Positions 26,242 to 35,563 of a DNA stretch of 64,000 nt are shown piece after piece. The translations under genes and the position numbers were made by a program. The notes below the pieces were generated by a model. The model saw nothing but the letters and a program-made list of their open reading frames with translations. It had not been told where the DNA came from and made no database searches. The stretch is taken from contig NZ_KB905729.1 in assembly GCF_000381045.1 (NCBI RefSeq), positions 84,051 to 148,050 of the forward strand, read 5' to 3'. Within the stretch, counting starts at the first letter, position 1; each line of letters opens with the position of its first letter. The DNA comes from Thermus scotoductus DSM 8553. Lineage in GTDB: Bacteria > Deinococcota > Deinococci > Deinococcales > Thermaceae.

Positions 26242-26284
26242 AACCAGCATAGGGCAAGGAAAAGGTTTTTGCAAGAATGGGGGC

Positions 26285-26818
26285 ATGGCCTACGTGCTTC
26301 TGGCGTACCTCCTGGGTTCCCTGGTGGGGGGGCTCCTCTTCTTCCCCGAGGTGCGGGCCAAAGATCTTCCGGGGGGCTCGGGGGTTTTCCGCCGCAAGGG
26401 TTCTTGGGCTGCCCTCTGGGTGGTGCTGTGGGACCTGGGCAAGGGAGCCTTGGCCCTTCTCCTCGTCCCTTCAGAGTGGCGGGTGTGGGCCGCGGCGGCG
26501 GTGGTGGCGGGGCACAACTGGCCCCTGTTCTTCCGCTTCCGGGGCGGGGGTGGGATTGCTCCCTCCCTGGGCTACTTCCTGGCCTGGCTTCCCAGGGAAA
26601 CCCTGGGGGCGGCGCTTTTGGGCCTGGGGGTGGCGGGGGTCTACCACCTCCTTTACTGGAGGAAGCAGCGTAAGGGTATTTATCCCATACCCTTCGGGGC
26701 CATCTTCGGCTACCTGGCGCTTTTGCTCCTGGCCCCCGCCGAGGGGCGGCTTGCGGCCTTGCTGGTGGCCCTGGTGGTGGCCCTGAGGGGTCTGCAAATC
26801 CTCTCGGGAAGATGGTAG
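26285..26818 (+). CDS. PlsY-like glycerol-3-phosphate acyltransferase family protein
   Basis: A 177-aa membrane protein with about five hydrophobic segments. It retains the PlsY signatures in degenerate form: LLGSLVGGLLFF (motif 1), GGSGVFRRKGS (the GSGN region), and AGHNWPLFFRFRGGGGIAPSLG, where PlsY has GHxxPxFxxFxGGKG. PlsY acylates glycerol 3-phosphate with acyl-phosphate. The GGKG lysine is replaced by glycine, so this may be a paralogue with a changed role. ATG 26285 has no ribosome site. Confidence 0.75.
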   Translation: MAYVLLAYLLGSLVGGLLFFPEVRAKDLPGGSGVFRRKGSWAALWVVLWDLGKGALALLLVPSEWRVWAAAAVVAGHNWPLFFRFRGGGGIAPSLGYFLAWLPRETLGAALLGLGVAGVYHLLYWRKQRKGIYPIPFGAIFGYLALLLLAPAEGRLAALLVALVVALRGLQILSGRW

Positions 26819-26827
26819 CTTTAGGGC
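26816..26827 (+). promoter_or_regulatory. Leaderless -10 element of the FAH operon
   Basis: TAGCTT (26816-26821) is followed by TAGGGC and then ATG at 26828. Its first three bases are the stop codon of the plsY-like gene. The region 17 bp upstream reads TGCAAA, a weak -35. Confidence 0.5.
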
Positions 26828-27622
26828 ATGAAGATTCTCCGGTTTAACGGGGGGCGTTGGGGAATACTGGAAGGCGAGCTTGTCCTGGAGACCGATGGCC
26901 CTGGGGGCAACCCCACGGGGAAGCGTTACGACCTGGCTGCGGTCCGCCTTCTGGTCCCGGCCACGCCCAGCAAGATTGTGTGCGTGGGGAGAAACTACCG
27001 GGAGCACATCCGGGAGATGGGCCACGATTTCGGCCAGGACCTGCCCAAGGAGCCGGGCCTGTTCCTGAAGGCCCCCAACACCCTGGCCCACCCCGGCAAC
27101 CCGCGGGATCCCTGGAACACGGGGGATGCGGTGCCCTACCCCTTCTTCACCCAGGAGCTCCATTACGAAGGGGAGCTGGCCGTGGTGATCGGGGACCGCA
27201 TGCGAAACGTGCCTCCTGAGAAGGCCCTAGACCACGTCCTGGGTTATACCATTGCCGTGGACATCACCGCCCGGGATGCCCAGAAACAGGACCTCCAGTG
27301 GGTGCGGGCCAAGAGCGCCGACAAGTTTCTGCCCCTAGGCCCCTGGATTGAAACCGATCTGGACCCGCAGAACGCCTGGGTGCGCACCTACGTGAACGAC
27401 CAGCTTCGCCAGGAGGGGCACACCTCCGCCATGATCTTCAGCGTGGCCGAGATCCTCTCCTACATCTCCAGCTTCATGACCCTGGAGCCCTTGGATGTGG
27501 TCCTCACCGGCACCCCGGAGGGCGTGGGGGCCTTAGAGCCGGGGGACAGGCTGGAGGTGGCCATTGAGGGCATCGGCACCCTGCACACCCGGATCGGCCC
27601 TAAGGAGGAGCGCCCATGGTGA
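26828..27622 (+). CDS. Fumarylacetoacetate hydrolase family protein
   Basis: A 264-aa FAH-fold enzyme, the family that cleaves or isomerises C-C bonds in acylpyruvates (HpcE-like isomerase/decarboxylase, fumarylpyruvate hydrolase). It shows [13 protein letters not shown], the metal site [13 protein letters not shown], and the C-terminal [14 protein letters not shown]. The substrate is unknown. It overlaps the metallo-hydrolase gene by 7 bp, so they are co-transcribed, probably with purN and purD. Confidence 0.87.
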   Translation: MKILRFNGGRWGILEGELVLETDGPGGNPTGKRYDLAAVRLLVPATPSKIVCVGRNYREHIREMGHDFGQDLPKEPGLFLKAPNTLAHPGNPRDPWNTGDAVPYPFFTQELHYEGELAVVIGDRMRNVPPEKALDHVLGYTIAVDITARDAQKQDLQWVRAKSADKFLPLGPWIETDLDPQNAWVRTYVNDQLRQEGHTSAMIFSVAEILSYISSFMTLEPLDVVLTGTPEGVGALEPGDRLEVAIEGIGTLHTRIGPKEERPW

Positions 27623-28512
27623 AGGTCTTGGACCTCCAGTTTCAGGGGGTGGAGAAGGTCATCGCCAGCTTCCTCCTCCAGTCCCGGGAGGGGCCGGTTC
27701 TGATCGAAACGGGGCCGGAGAGTACCTATGCCCGACTCGAGGCGGCCTTGAAGCAGGAGGGAGTGCACCCAAAGGAGGTCCGCCATGTCTTCGTGACCCA
27801 CATCCACCTGGACCACGCCGGGGCTGCCTGGCGGTTTGCGGAGCTTGGGGCCACGGTGTACGTGCATCCCCGAGGGGCCCCGCACCTGGTGGATCCATCG
27901 AGGCTTCTGGCCTCCGCCGAGCGCATCTACGGGGCGATGCTGAAACCCCTCTGGGGGGAGCTTAAGGGGATTCCCCAGGAGCGGGTGCGGGTCCTGGAGG
28001 ACGGGGAGGTGGTGGACCTCGGGGGGCTTAGGGTCCAAGCCCTGGAAACCCTGGGCCACGCCTCCCACCACCATGCTTACCTGGTGGATGGCCTCCTCTT
28101 CGCCGGGGACATCGCCGGGGTAAGGATTGGCCAGGGCCCGGTCCTGCCGCCCACCCCACCCCCGGACATCCACCTGGAAAGCTGGTACGCCTCCTTGGAC
28201 CGCATTCTGGCCCTCAGGCCCGAGGTCCTCTACCTCACCCACTTCGGTCCTTACCGGGACGTGGAGGCCCACCTCCTGGCCTTGCGAGGGGTTTTAGAGG
28301 AGTGGGCGGGCTGGGTCCTGCACCGGCTTAAGGAGGGGCTTTCCCTGGAGGAGATGACCGAGCGCTTTGAGGCCTACTGGCGGAGGGGGTTGGAGGAGGC
28401 GGGGGTGGAGGGGGGTCTTGCCCAGCTCTACGCCCTGGCCGACCCCCCCTACATGAACCTGCAAGGTCTGGTGCGCTACTGGCAGAAGCACCACCCCGAG
28501 GCCTTGGGATAG
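27616..28512 (+). CDS. Metallo-beta-lactamase-fold hydrolase
   Basis: A 298-aa hydrolase with the dinuclear metal motif THIHLDHAG and later ligands [17 protein letters not shown] and LTHFGPY. The C-terminal 80 residues are an added helical region. The family includes thioester hydrolases and nucleases; nothing here points to one substrate. Starts inside the end of the FAH gene and is 4 bp from purN. Confidence 0.85.
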   Translation: MVKVLDLQFQGVEKVIASFLLQSREGPVLIETGPESTYARLEAALKQEGVHPKEVRHVFVTHIHLDHAGAAWRFAELGATVYVHPRGAPHLVDPSRLLASAERIYGAMLKPLWGELKGIPQERVRVLEDGEVVDLGGLRVQALETLGHASHHHAYLVDGLLFAGDIAGVRIGQGPVLPPTPPPDIHLESWYASLDRILALRPEVLYLTHFGPYRDVEAHLLALRGVLEEWAGWVLHRLKEGLSLEEMTERFEAYWRRGLEEAGVEGGLAQLYALADPPYMNLQGLVRYWQKHHPEALG

Positions 28513-28516
28513 GCCT

Positions 28517-29416
28517 ATGCTGAGCCCGTTTCCCTTGGGCCGTCCCGCGCGGATGGCGGTTATGGCCTCGGGCCGGGGTACCAACCTGGAGGCCCTCCTG
28601 GAGGCTTTTTCCCCCCAAAACCCCTGGGGGGAGGTGGTGCTGGTCCTCTCCGACAACCCGGAGGCCTACGCTTTGAAGCGGGCCTCGAGGCGGGGGGTGG
28701 AGGCGGTGGCCATCCCCTGGCGGGGGCGGAAGGCGTTTGAAAGGGAGGCCCTGGACCTGTTGCGGGCCAGGGGTGTGGACCTGGTGCTCCTGGCTGGCTT
28801 CATGCGCCTCCTCTCCCCGGGTTTTGTGGAACCCTGGTACGGGCGCCTTTTGAACATCCACCCTTCCCTCCTCCCGGACTACCCGGGGCTACACGTGCAC
28901 CGGAGGGTCTTGGAGGCGGGGGAAAGGGAAACGGGCTCCACGGTGCACTTCGTGGACCAGGGGATGGACACCGGGCCCATCGTCCTCCAGGGGCGGGTGC
29001 CCGTTCTGCCCGGGGATACCCCGGAAACCCTGGAAAGGCGGGTGCTTTTCCTGGAGCACCGCCTTTACCCCAGGGCGGTGCGCCTGGTGCTTTCGGGAAT
29101 GGCCTTCCCCCCGGGGGAGGGCCTGAAGGCCCTTCTTGGGGAGGCTTGGCCCCGCTTCCAGGGGCTCAGTCCCAGGGAGAAGCCCCTTTATCTCCGGGCC
29201 GCGGTCCTGCTTTCCGTCTGGGGCCTGGGGGGCCTGGTGCCGGCCGCCTTTATGGGCCAAGGGGGGGAGTGGGCCCGGGGGGCCTTCCTTACCGCCCACC
29301 TCCTGGCGGCGGTGGAGGGGGGCCATCCCGCCCTGCGCCAGGAGCTTTCGGAACTCCCCGAGGAGGTTCGCCTAAAGGCCGAGGAGGTCTTAAGGCGGGT
29401 AGAATCTTCCCCATGA
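28517..29416 (+). CDS. purN: Phosphoribosylglycinamide formyltransferase with C-terminal extension
   Basis: It transfers a formyl group from 10-formyl-THF to GAR in purine synthesis. Residues 10-200 hold the enzyme: ASGRGTNLEALL, LAGFMRLLSP, and NIHPSLLPDYPGLHVH with the catalytic Asn-His-Asp set. Usual length is about 200 aa; here another 95 helical residues follow (GEGLKALLGEAW to the end). ATGA overlap joins it to purD. Confidence 0.93.
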   Translation: MLSPFPLGRPARMAVMASGRGTNLEALLEAFSPQNPWGEVVLVLSDNPEAYALKRASRRGVEAVAIPWRGRKAFEREALDLLRARGVDLVLLAGFMRLLSPGFVEPWYGRLLNIHPSLLPDYPGLHVHRRVLEAGERETGSTVHFVDQGMDTGPIVLQGRVPVLPGDTPETLERRVLFLEHRLYPRAVRLVLSGMAFPPGEGLKALLGEAWPRFQGLSPREKPLYLRAAVLLSVWGLGGLVPAAFMGQGGEWARGAFLTAHLLAAVEGGHPALRQELSELPEEVRLKAEEVLRRVESSP

Positions 29417-30660
29417 AGGTGCTGGTGGTGGGTTCTGGGGGGCGGGAGCATGCCCTCCTTTGGAAGGCGGCGCAAAGCCCCTTGGTGGATAGGCTCTATG
29501 CCGCTCCCGGCAATGCCGGGATGGCCCCTTTGGCGGAACTGGTGCCTTGGAATGGGGATGTGGAGGCCTTGGCGGACTGGGCCCTGGGCGAGGGGATAGA
29601 CCTTACCCTGGTGGGCCCTGAAGCCCCCCTGGTGGAGGGGATTGCCGATGCCTTCCAAAAAAGGGGGCTCCTCATCTTTGGCCCCACCCAGAAGGCGGCC
29701 ATGATTGAGGGTTCCAAGGCCTTTGCCAAGGGGCTTATGGAGCGGTACGGGATCCCCACGGCCCGCTATAGGGTTTTCCAGGATCCTATCCTGGCCCTGG
29801 AGTACCTGGAGGAGGTGGGGGTGCCCATCGTCATCAAGGACTCCGGGCTGGCGGCGGGCAAGGGGGTGACGGTGGCCTTTGACCTCCATACCGCCAAGCA
29901 GGCGGTGTCCAACCTCCTCTCGGGGCCCGAGGGCGGCGAGGTGGTCATGGAGGAGTACCTGGAAGGGGAGGAGGCCACGGTCCTGGCCTTAACCGATGGG
30001 GAGACCATCCTACCCCTCCTCCCTTCCCAGGACCACAAGCGCCTTCTGGATGGGGACCAGGGTCCCATGACCGGGGGAATGGGGGCGGTGGCCCCTTATC
30101 CCATGGACGCCGCCATCTTCAGGCGGGTGGAGGAGGAGATCCTAAAGCCCTTGATCCAGGGTCTAAGGGCTGAAGGCGTGGTCTACCGGGGGGTGGTCTA
30201 TGCGGGGCTGATGCTTACCCGGGAAGGCCCCAAGGTGTTGGAGTTCAACGCCCGTTTCGGCGACCCCGAGGCCCAGGCCCTTTTGCCCCTTTTGCAAAGC
30301 GATCTGGTGGAGCTGGCTCTGAGGGTGGCGGAGGGGCGGCTTAAGGGGGCGGAGCTCTCCTGGAGGGAGGGGGCCTCGGCCTGCGTGGTCCTTGCGGCCC
30401 CGGGCTACCCGGAAAACCCCAGGAAGGGCATTCCCCTGCACGTACCCGAGCCTCCGGAGGGGGTCCTGGTTTTCCATGCGGGGACCCGCCTCGAGGGTGG
30501 GGTGCTTTGGAGCCAGGGGGGCAGGGTGCTGAACGTGGTGGGTCTGGGCCAGGACCTGAAGGAGGCCTTGGAGCGCGCCTATGCCTTTATCCCCCGGGTG
30601 AGGTTCCCCGGGGCCCAGTACCGAAAGGACATTGGCCTTAGGGCCCTCAAAAGGGGCTAA
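29413..30660 (+). CDS. purD: Phosphoribosylamine-glycine ligase
   Basis: It ligates glycine to phosphoribosylamine with ATP, the step just before PurN. The 415-aa ATP-grasp protein begins MKVLVVGSGGREHALLW and shows VGPEAPLVEGIAD, KDSGLAAGKGVTVA and EFNARFGDPEAQ. The start overlaps the purN stop as ATGA. Its last 4 bp overlap the convergent exonuclease-fusion gene. Confidence 0.96.
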   Translation: MKVLVVGSGGREHALLWKAAQSPLVDRLYAAPGNAGMAPLAELVPWNGDVEALADWALGEGIDLTLVGPEAPLVEGIADAFQKRGLLIFGPTQKAAMIEGSKAFAKGLMERYGIPTARYRVFQDPILALEYLEEVGVPIVIKDSGLAAGKGVTVAFDLHTAKQAVSNLLSGPEGGEVVMEEYLEGEEATVLALTDGETILPLLPSQDHKRLLDGDQGPMTGGMGAVAPYPMDAAIFRRVEEEILKPLIQGLRAEGVVYRGVVYAGLMLTREGPKVLEFNARFGDPEAQALLPLLQSDLVELALRVAEGRLKGAELSWREGASACVVLAAPGYPENPRKGIPLHVPEPPEGVLVFHAGTRLEGGVLWSQGGRVLNVVGLGQDLKEALERAYAFIPRVRFPGAQYRKDIGLRALKRG

Positions 30661-32552
30661 TACGTTAGCTTGGCCAAGGGAAGCTGGGCGCAGGCCCTAA
30701 GCACCTCTCCCAGGGTGCGGTAGCCCTTCTCCTTGAGGAGGGGGACCATGCGGGCGAAGACCTCGGCGGTCATGAGGGCGTCCCCCAAGGCGGTATGCCG
30801 CCCGACCACCGGTACCCCAAACCGCTCCGCCAAAGCCTCTAGACGGTGGTCCTTGAGGTCGGGGAAGAGGAGGTGGGAGAGGAGGAGGGTATCCACCAAG
30901 GGGGGTTGGTGGATACCCACCCGCCGCAGAAAGGCCATGTCAAAGGCTCCGTTATGGGCCAGGAGGACGCTATCCTCCAAAAAGGCGCGGAAGGCGGGAA
31001 GGACTTCTTCCAGGCGGGGCTTTCCCTTAAGCATCTCCCAGGTCAGCCCATGCACCTCGCTGGAGACCTTGGGGATGGGCCGGCCTGGGTCCACCAGGGC
31101 CTCAAAGGCCTCTTGGCGGAGCACCCTTTGCCCCAGGACGTGCACCCCTCCTAGGGCGATGATGGCATCTTTTTCCGGGTCCAGGCCCGTGGTTTCCAGG
31201 TCAAAGGCGGTGTAGAGGAGGCTTTCCAAGGGGGCTTCTTCCAGGGCCTCCGGGACCTGGAGGAGGGTGAGGTCAAAGACCACGGCCCGGGGAGGGGGGC
31301 CCTCCTGGGTGGGAAGACGGGGGGCCTCCCGTGCGGGGAGAAGGAGGTGAAGGCGGGAAGCCTCGCCCCAGGCGCTTCCCCCCGAGCGTCCGGCTGCCTC
31401 CTCCAGAAGAGGGGGGAGCCGGATGCCCCGGCCTTCTTGGAGGGTCAGGGTAAGGTGGAGGAAACCATCCTCCCGCCTTCCTTCCAAAAAAGCTTCCTCC
31501 ACCTCTTGGAGAGCCTCCGCCAAGCCCCTGGCCAGGACATAGGTATCGGCCAGGACGAGAAGACCCTTGGCCTCCTCCTCCAGGGAGAAGCCCGGGGTAA
31601 TCCCCACTTCCCGCTCCAGGGTTTGCGCCAGGAGGGAAAGGAGGTCCTCCGCCAGCACCTCCGCCGCCTGGGCTTTGGGCTTCCAGGAGGCGATGAGCTG
31701 GCTGAGTTCTTCCGCCGTGGCCCTGGCGGTGCGCAGGAGGGATTGGAGGTGGGGGCTTTGCACCTCCAGGCCCAGGACCTCCACCAGGGCTTTGAGCCCG
31801 GCCAGCTTGTCCCGCAGGCGGTGGAGGAGCCTTCCATCCAGGGCTCCTTCCTCCTTGGCTCCTTCCAGGAGGACCAGATGCCCCTTCTCTCCCTCCAAGG
31901 GCACCACCTGAAGCCACAGGGCCCCCCTGGGTCCTTGGGTGAGGAAGCGCGCCTTCGGAAGGTTCAGGGCATGGACCCATAACCCCCGGTCCAAAAGGCC
32001 CAGAAGGCTCTTGCCCACCCCCAGGCCTTCCCCCAGAAGCTCCCGGGCGGCAAGGTTGTAGAGGAGGACCTGGCCCCTAGGGTTGGCCAGAACCACCCCC
32101 TGGGGTAGGTGGGCGATGAGGGCCGAAAGCCTCTTCCGCTCCTCTTCCAGGAGGGTCTTGGCTTCGGCGATCCGGGCTGCCACCTCTCTTTCCAGGGCCT
32201 CCTTCTCCTGGGCCAAGCGGTTGATGAGGCGGGCTAGGGTCTGGAGTTCCAAGGGGCCCCTAGGGCGGAGGCGGTGGCCCGGGTTGCTGAGGATTACCCC
32301 TGCTTCCTGCCCAAGGGCACGGGTTACTGCCAAGTAACCTAAAAACACCGGATATAGGAGGGCCCCAAGCACCAGAGCGAAGAGAGACCCGACGAAAAGG
32401 AGGGCAGGAACCTTGGTTTGAACCAGCCGGAGAAGTTCCCGGGCTAAGGTTTCCTCTCCTTGGAGCAGGAGAAGTAAGCCCAGGATCGCCGTACCCCCCA
32501 CCAGAAGGAGGCCCAGGAGGAGGGCGCCCAAGAAGCGAAAGACCTCCTTCAT
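30657..32552 (-). CDS. Membrane PAS-like sensor fused to a DEDDh (DnaQ-like) 3'-5' exonuclease
   Basis: A 631-aa fusion. Two membrane helices (about 8-32 and 48-75) lead into a coiled coil (110-145) and a PAS-like module (VVLANPRGQVLLYNLAARELLG). A helical segment follows that resembles a decayed histidine-kinase dimerisation domain without its His. Residues 445-631 are a complete DEDDh exonuclease: D451, E453 (FDLETTG), D538 (HNGAFDMAFL), H586 and D591 (RHTALGDA). Similar proteins accompany acetate-sensing loci in proteobacteria. ATGA overlap with the response-regulator gene. The nucleic-acid substrate is unknown. Confidence 0.85.
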   Translation of the reverse strand: MKEVFRFLGALLLGLLLVGGTAILGLLLLLQGEETLARELLRLVQTKVPALLFVGSLFALVLGALLYPVFLGYLAVTRALGQEAGVILSNPGHRLRPRGPLELQTLARLINRLAQEKEALEREVAARIAEAKTLLEEERKRLSALIAHLPQGVVLANPRGQVLLYNLAARELLGEGLGVGKSLLGLLDRGLWVHALNLPKARFLTQGPRGALWLQVVPLEGEKGHLVLLEGAKEEGALDGRLLHRLRDKLAGLKALVEVLGLEVQSPHLQSLLRTARATAEELSQLIASWKPKAQAAEVLAEDLLSLLAQTLEREVGITPGFSLEEEAKGLLVLADTYVLARGLAEALQEVEEAFLEGRREDGFLHLTLTLQEGRGIRLPPLLEEAAGRSGGSAWGEASRLHLLLPAREAPRLPTQEGPPPRAVVFDLTLLQVPEALEEAPLESLLYTAFDLETTGLDPEKDAIIALGGVHVLGQRVLRQEAFEALVDPGRPIPKVSSEVHGLTWEMLKGKPRLEEVLPAFRAFLEDSVLLAHNGAFDMAFLRRVGIHQPPLVDTLLLSHLLFPDLKDHRLEALAERFGVPVVGRHTALGDALMTAEVFARMVPLLKEKGYRTLGEVLRACAQLPLAKLTY

Positions 32553-32905
32553 CTCCCCGCCAGCCTTTCCACCTGGGCCAGGAGGTCCTGGGTGGCGAAG
32601 GGCTTGGCCATGAAGGCCTCGGCCCCGAGGGCCAGGGCCTTAGCCCGGTCCGCCTCCCGCCCCCGGGCGGTGAGGACCAGGACCTTGGGCCTTTGGGGCA
32701 GGGCCTTGGCCCGCTCCAAAACGGCGAAGCCATCCATGCCCGGAAGCATGAGGTCCAGCACCAAAAGGTCAAAGGCCCCTTGGCTCAGGGATTCCCAGGC
32801 CTCCTCCCCCGTGCGGGCCAGGACCACTTCGTGCCCTGCCTTCCTTAGCAGGAATTCCAGGGGAACCAGGATGCTTTCCTCATCGTCCACCACCAGGATT
32901 CTCAT
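32549..32905 (-). CDS. Stand-alone response-regulator receiver
   Basis: A 118-aa CheY-like receiver with acidic pocket D7/D8, phosphoacceptor D51 (LVLDLMLPGMDG), T79 and K101. No output domain follows. It overlaps the symporter-kinase gene by 26 bp and is surely its partner. In the proteobacterial CrbS/CrbR pair the regulator carries a DNA-binding domain, so here the output must go through another protein, perhaps the fused exonuclease or the cNMP/CBS protein of the same operon. Confidence 0.92.
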   Translation of the reverse strand: MRILVVDDEESILVPLEFLLRKAGHEVVLARTGEEAWESLSQGAFDLLVLDLMLPGMDGFAVLERAKALPQRPKVLVLTARGREADRAKALALGAEAFMAKPFATQDLLAQVERLAGR

Positions 32906-35390
32906 CCTTCACCTCCAAGGGCAGGGTAAAGGCGAACACCGCCCCTTCCCCCTCTTCCAGCCATATCCGCCCTCCAAGGCCTTCCACAAGCCTGCGTGCC
33001 AGGAAAAGCCCCAGGCCCGTGCCACCGGAGAAGCTCTGGAAGGGTTCAAACACCAGGGCCCGGGCTTCCTCGGGTACCCCAGGTCCGTCGTCCTGGATGC
33101 GGAAAAGGGCTTCGGGGCCCGTCGTGGTGAGCTCGAGGCGCACCCGGCTTCGCGCGTGGCGCAAAGCGTTGTGCAGTAGGTTTAGGAGCACCTGGAGCAC
33201 CCGGTCCCGATCGGTGAGGGCCTGGACCCCCGCCAGTTGGCATTCCATTGCAATCCCCTTTTCGCGGGCCAGGGGTTCCACCAGGGCCAAGGCCTCCTCC
33301 GCCAGGGCCTTTAGGTCCGTGGGGCTACGGGCCAAAGGTACCCCCGCTTGCAATCGGGTATAGGCCAGGACCTCTTCCACCAGGCGGGAAAGCCTGGCGG
33401 CCTCCTTGGCCAAAAGGGCGGTGAAGCGGCGCCTTTCCTCCTCCTCTAGGTCGGGGTTGGCCTCGAGGATCTCCGCCAAAGCCCGGACCGCGGTGAGGGG
33501 GGTTTTGAGCTCGTGGGAAACCGCGGCCAGGATCTCGTCCTTGGCCTGGTCCAGGGCTTTTAGGCGCTCGTAGGCTTCGGAAAGCTCCCTTTTGGCCTCC
33601 TCCAAGGCCCGGGCGTAGGCCCGCACCTCCCGCGACTCCCGGGCCGCTTCCTCCAGCAGGGTCTCCAGGGGAGGTGGGGGGGCTTCCGGGGCCTCCCGGG
33701 TGGCGGAAAGGAGGAGAAGCCTGGCGGTGGCGGGTCCTAGGGAAGCGGAGAGCCAAGACTCTGCCAAAGCCACCGCCTGGGGGCCTGTTAGGCCCAGGGC
33801 CTCTTCCCGGAACGCCTTTCCCACCTCGGGACCTAAGACCCGTTCCACCAAGGCGGTAAGCTCCGTAAGCTCGCCCGTCCGGCCCACCGGGATGCGCCCT
33901 TTACGGGTAAAGAGGGATACCCCCACCGCCAGGGCCAGGTTGACCCCCAGGCTTGCCAGAAAGCCGTGGGTGACCGGGTCCAGCCCCTGGATCCCCAGAA
34001 GTCCCTCCGGGTGGAGAAGGGGGTGGGGACCTTCCAAAAAACTGGGGGGAAGCCAACCGGAACGGGCCAGGGCGGGTAAAAAAAGGGTATAGGCCCAAAC
34101 CAGCATGCCCCCAAGGAGGCCGGCCAGGGCTCCCTGGGGGGTGGCTCCCCTCCAAAAGAGGCCCAAGAGGCTTGCCGGGGCCAGCTGGGCCACGGCCACG
34201 AAGGAGATGAGGCCCATGGCCACCAAAGCGTAGGCCTCTCCCGCCAGCCGGAAGTAAAGGTAGGCCAGGAGCATAACCAGCAAAATGGAAATCCGCCGCC
34301 CCACCAAGAGGCTTCCCAAAGCCTTCCGGCGCAGAAGCAAGGGGGAAAGGAGGTGGTTGGAGATGAGGATGGAAAGGGCCAGGCTTTCCACGATGACCAT
34401 AGCGGTGGCGGCGGAAACCCCCCCCAGGAAGGCCAAAAGGGCGAGCGCCGGACTTACGAACTCCAAGGGCAAGGCCAGCACGTAAAGATCAGGGTTTTCC
34501 TGGGGTAGAAGAAGGCGTCCCCAAAGGGCCAGGGGGACCACCGGCAGGTTGATGAGGAGGAGGTAGAGGGGAAAGAGCCAGGCGGCCAGGCGCAGGTGAT
34601 GGGGGTTGGCGTTTTCCACTACGCTCACGTGAAACTGCCGGGGCAGAAAGAGAAAGGCCAAGCCGGAAAGGAGGACCAGGCTCACCCAGGCCAGATGGCC
34701 GGAAAGCCCTTCATGGGGTAGGAGGAGGGGCCGCAATCTGGGGTCCTCCTGGGCTTGAGGGAAGGGGTTTCCCAGTTGCCAAAGCACCACCCCCCCCACG
34801 AGGAGGAAGGCGAGGAGCTTGACCCCGGATTCAAAGGCCACCGCCAGCACTAGCCCTGGGTGCTTTTCCGAAGGGTCCAGGTGCCGGGTACCAAAAAGGA
34901 TGGCAAAAAGGGCCAAGAGCAAGGCGGTGGGGAGGGCCACGTCCACCAGGGGGGCTCTTCCCCCGCTCAAGAAGAGAAAGCCTTGGGCGATGGCCTTGAG
35001 CTGAAGGGCCAGGTAGGGCAATAGACCTACCACCAGGAAGCCAGCCACCAAGGAGCCTAAGGGGCCAGGGCCATAGCGCAGGAAAAGGAAGTCGGCCCAG
35101 GAGGTGAGGCGGTGGGTGCGGGCGAGTTCCAGTAGCCTTCCATGTAAAAAGGGCCAGAGGAGGAGGGCCAGGGTGGGGCCCAGGTAGATGGAGAGGAAGC
35201 CCATGCCCTCGGTAGCCGCTCGGCCCACGCTGCCGAAAAAGGTCCAAGCTGTAGCGTAGACGGCCAGGGAAAAGGCGTAGGCGTGGGCGCTTTGGGCTAG
35301 GGTTCTACCCCGGCCCTCTCCCCATAGGGCCACCAGGAACAAGGAGGCCAGGTAGAGGAAAAGGATGAGGAGAACCCAGAGGGTGCTCAT
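32880..35390 (-). CDS. CrbS-like sodium/solute symporter-histidine kinase
   Basis: An 836-aa sensor. Residues 1-500 form about 13 membrane segments of an SLC5/SSS symporter (WTFFGSVGRAATEGMGF near the N-terminus, LSHLAWV-type helices later). A linker and coiled coil lead to the kinase core: H626 in AAVSHELKTPLTAVRAL, N box LLHNALRHA, G1 QDDGPGVP, G2 GGTGLGLFLARRL. CrbS controls acetate metabolism genes in Vibrio and Pseudomonas, and this locus is full of acetate genes, so acetate or acetyl-CoA demand is the likely signal. ATG 35390 overlaps the small membrane gene as ATGA. Confidence 0.9.
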   Translation of the reverse strand: MSTLWVLLILFLYLASLFLVALWGEGRGRTLAQSAHAYAFSLAVYATAWTFFGSVGRAATEGMGFLSIYLGPTLALLLWPFLHGRLLELARTHRLTSWADFLFLRYGPGPLGSLVAGFLVVGLLPYLALQLKAIAQGFLFLSGGRAPLVDVALPTALLLALFAILFGTRHLDPSEKHPGLVLAVAFESGVKLLAFLLVGGVVLWQLGNPFPQAQEDPRLRPLLLPHEGLSGHLAWVSLVLLSGLAFLFLPRQFHVSVVENANPHHLRLAAWLFPLYLLLINLPVVPLALWGRLLLPQENPDLYVLALPLEFVSPALALLAFLGGVSAATAMVIVESLALSILISNHLLSPLLLRRKALGSLLVGRRISILLVMLLAYLYFRLAGEAYALVAMGLISFVAVAQLAPASLLGLFWRGATPQGALAGLLGGMLVWAYTLFLPALARSGWLPPSFLEGPHPLLHPEGLLGIQGLDPVTHGFLASLGVNLALAVGVSLFTRKGRIPVGRTGELTELTALVERVLGPEVGKAFREEALGLTGPQAVALAESWLSASLGPATARLLLLSATREAPEAPPPPLETLLEEAARESREVRAYARALEEAKRELSEAYERLKALDQAKDEILAAVSHELKTPLTAVRALAEILEANPDLEEEERRRFTALLAKEAARLSRLVEEVLAYTRLQAGVPLARSPTDLKALAEEALALVEPLAREKGIAMECQLAGVQALTDRDRVLQVLLNLLHNALRHARSRVRLELTTTGPEALFRIQDDGPGVPEEARALVFEPFQSFSGGTGLGLFLARRLVEGLGGRIWLEEGEGAVFAFTLPLEVKDENPGGGR

Positions 35391-35563
35391 GGCTTGCGGT
35401 AAAGAAAGTAGGCGAGGAGGATCACCAAGCCCCAGGCCAGGAAGAGGTAAAGGTATAAAAGGGGAAGCCCCCAAGGCCCCTTTTCCCCTAGGGGGAGGAG
35501 ATCGAAGGGAGGGGTAAAGAGGACCCAAGCTAAAAAGAAGAGGGCCAGCGCTCTTTCCTTCAT
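35387..35563 (-). CDS. Small membrane protein (58 aa)
   Basis: MKERALALFFLAWVLFTPPF opens a 58-residue protein with two hydrophobic helices (about 5-22 and 31-54). It overlaps both neighbours as ATGA, so it is translated between the cNMP/CBS protein and the symporter-kinase. The position resembles small accessory subunits of SSS symporters. I do not recognise the family. Confidence 0.75.
   Translation of the reverse strand: MKERALALFFLAWVLFTPPFDLLPLGEKGPWGLPLLYLYLFLAWGLVILLAYFLYRKP

Noticed and set aside
28400..28560. Purine riboswitch before purN
   Set aside because: purN follows the metallo-hydrolase gene by 4 bp, leaving no room for an untranslated leader.
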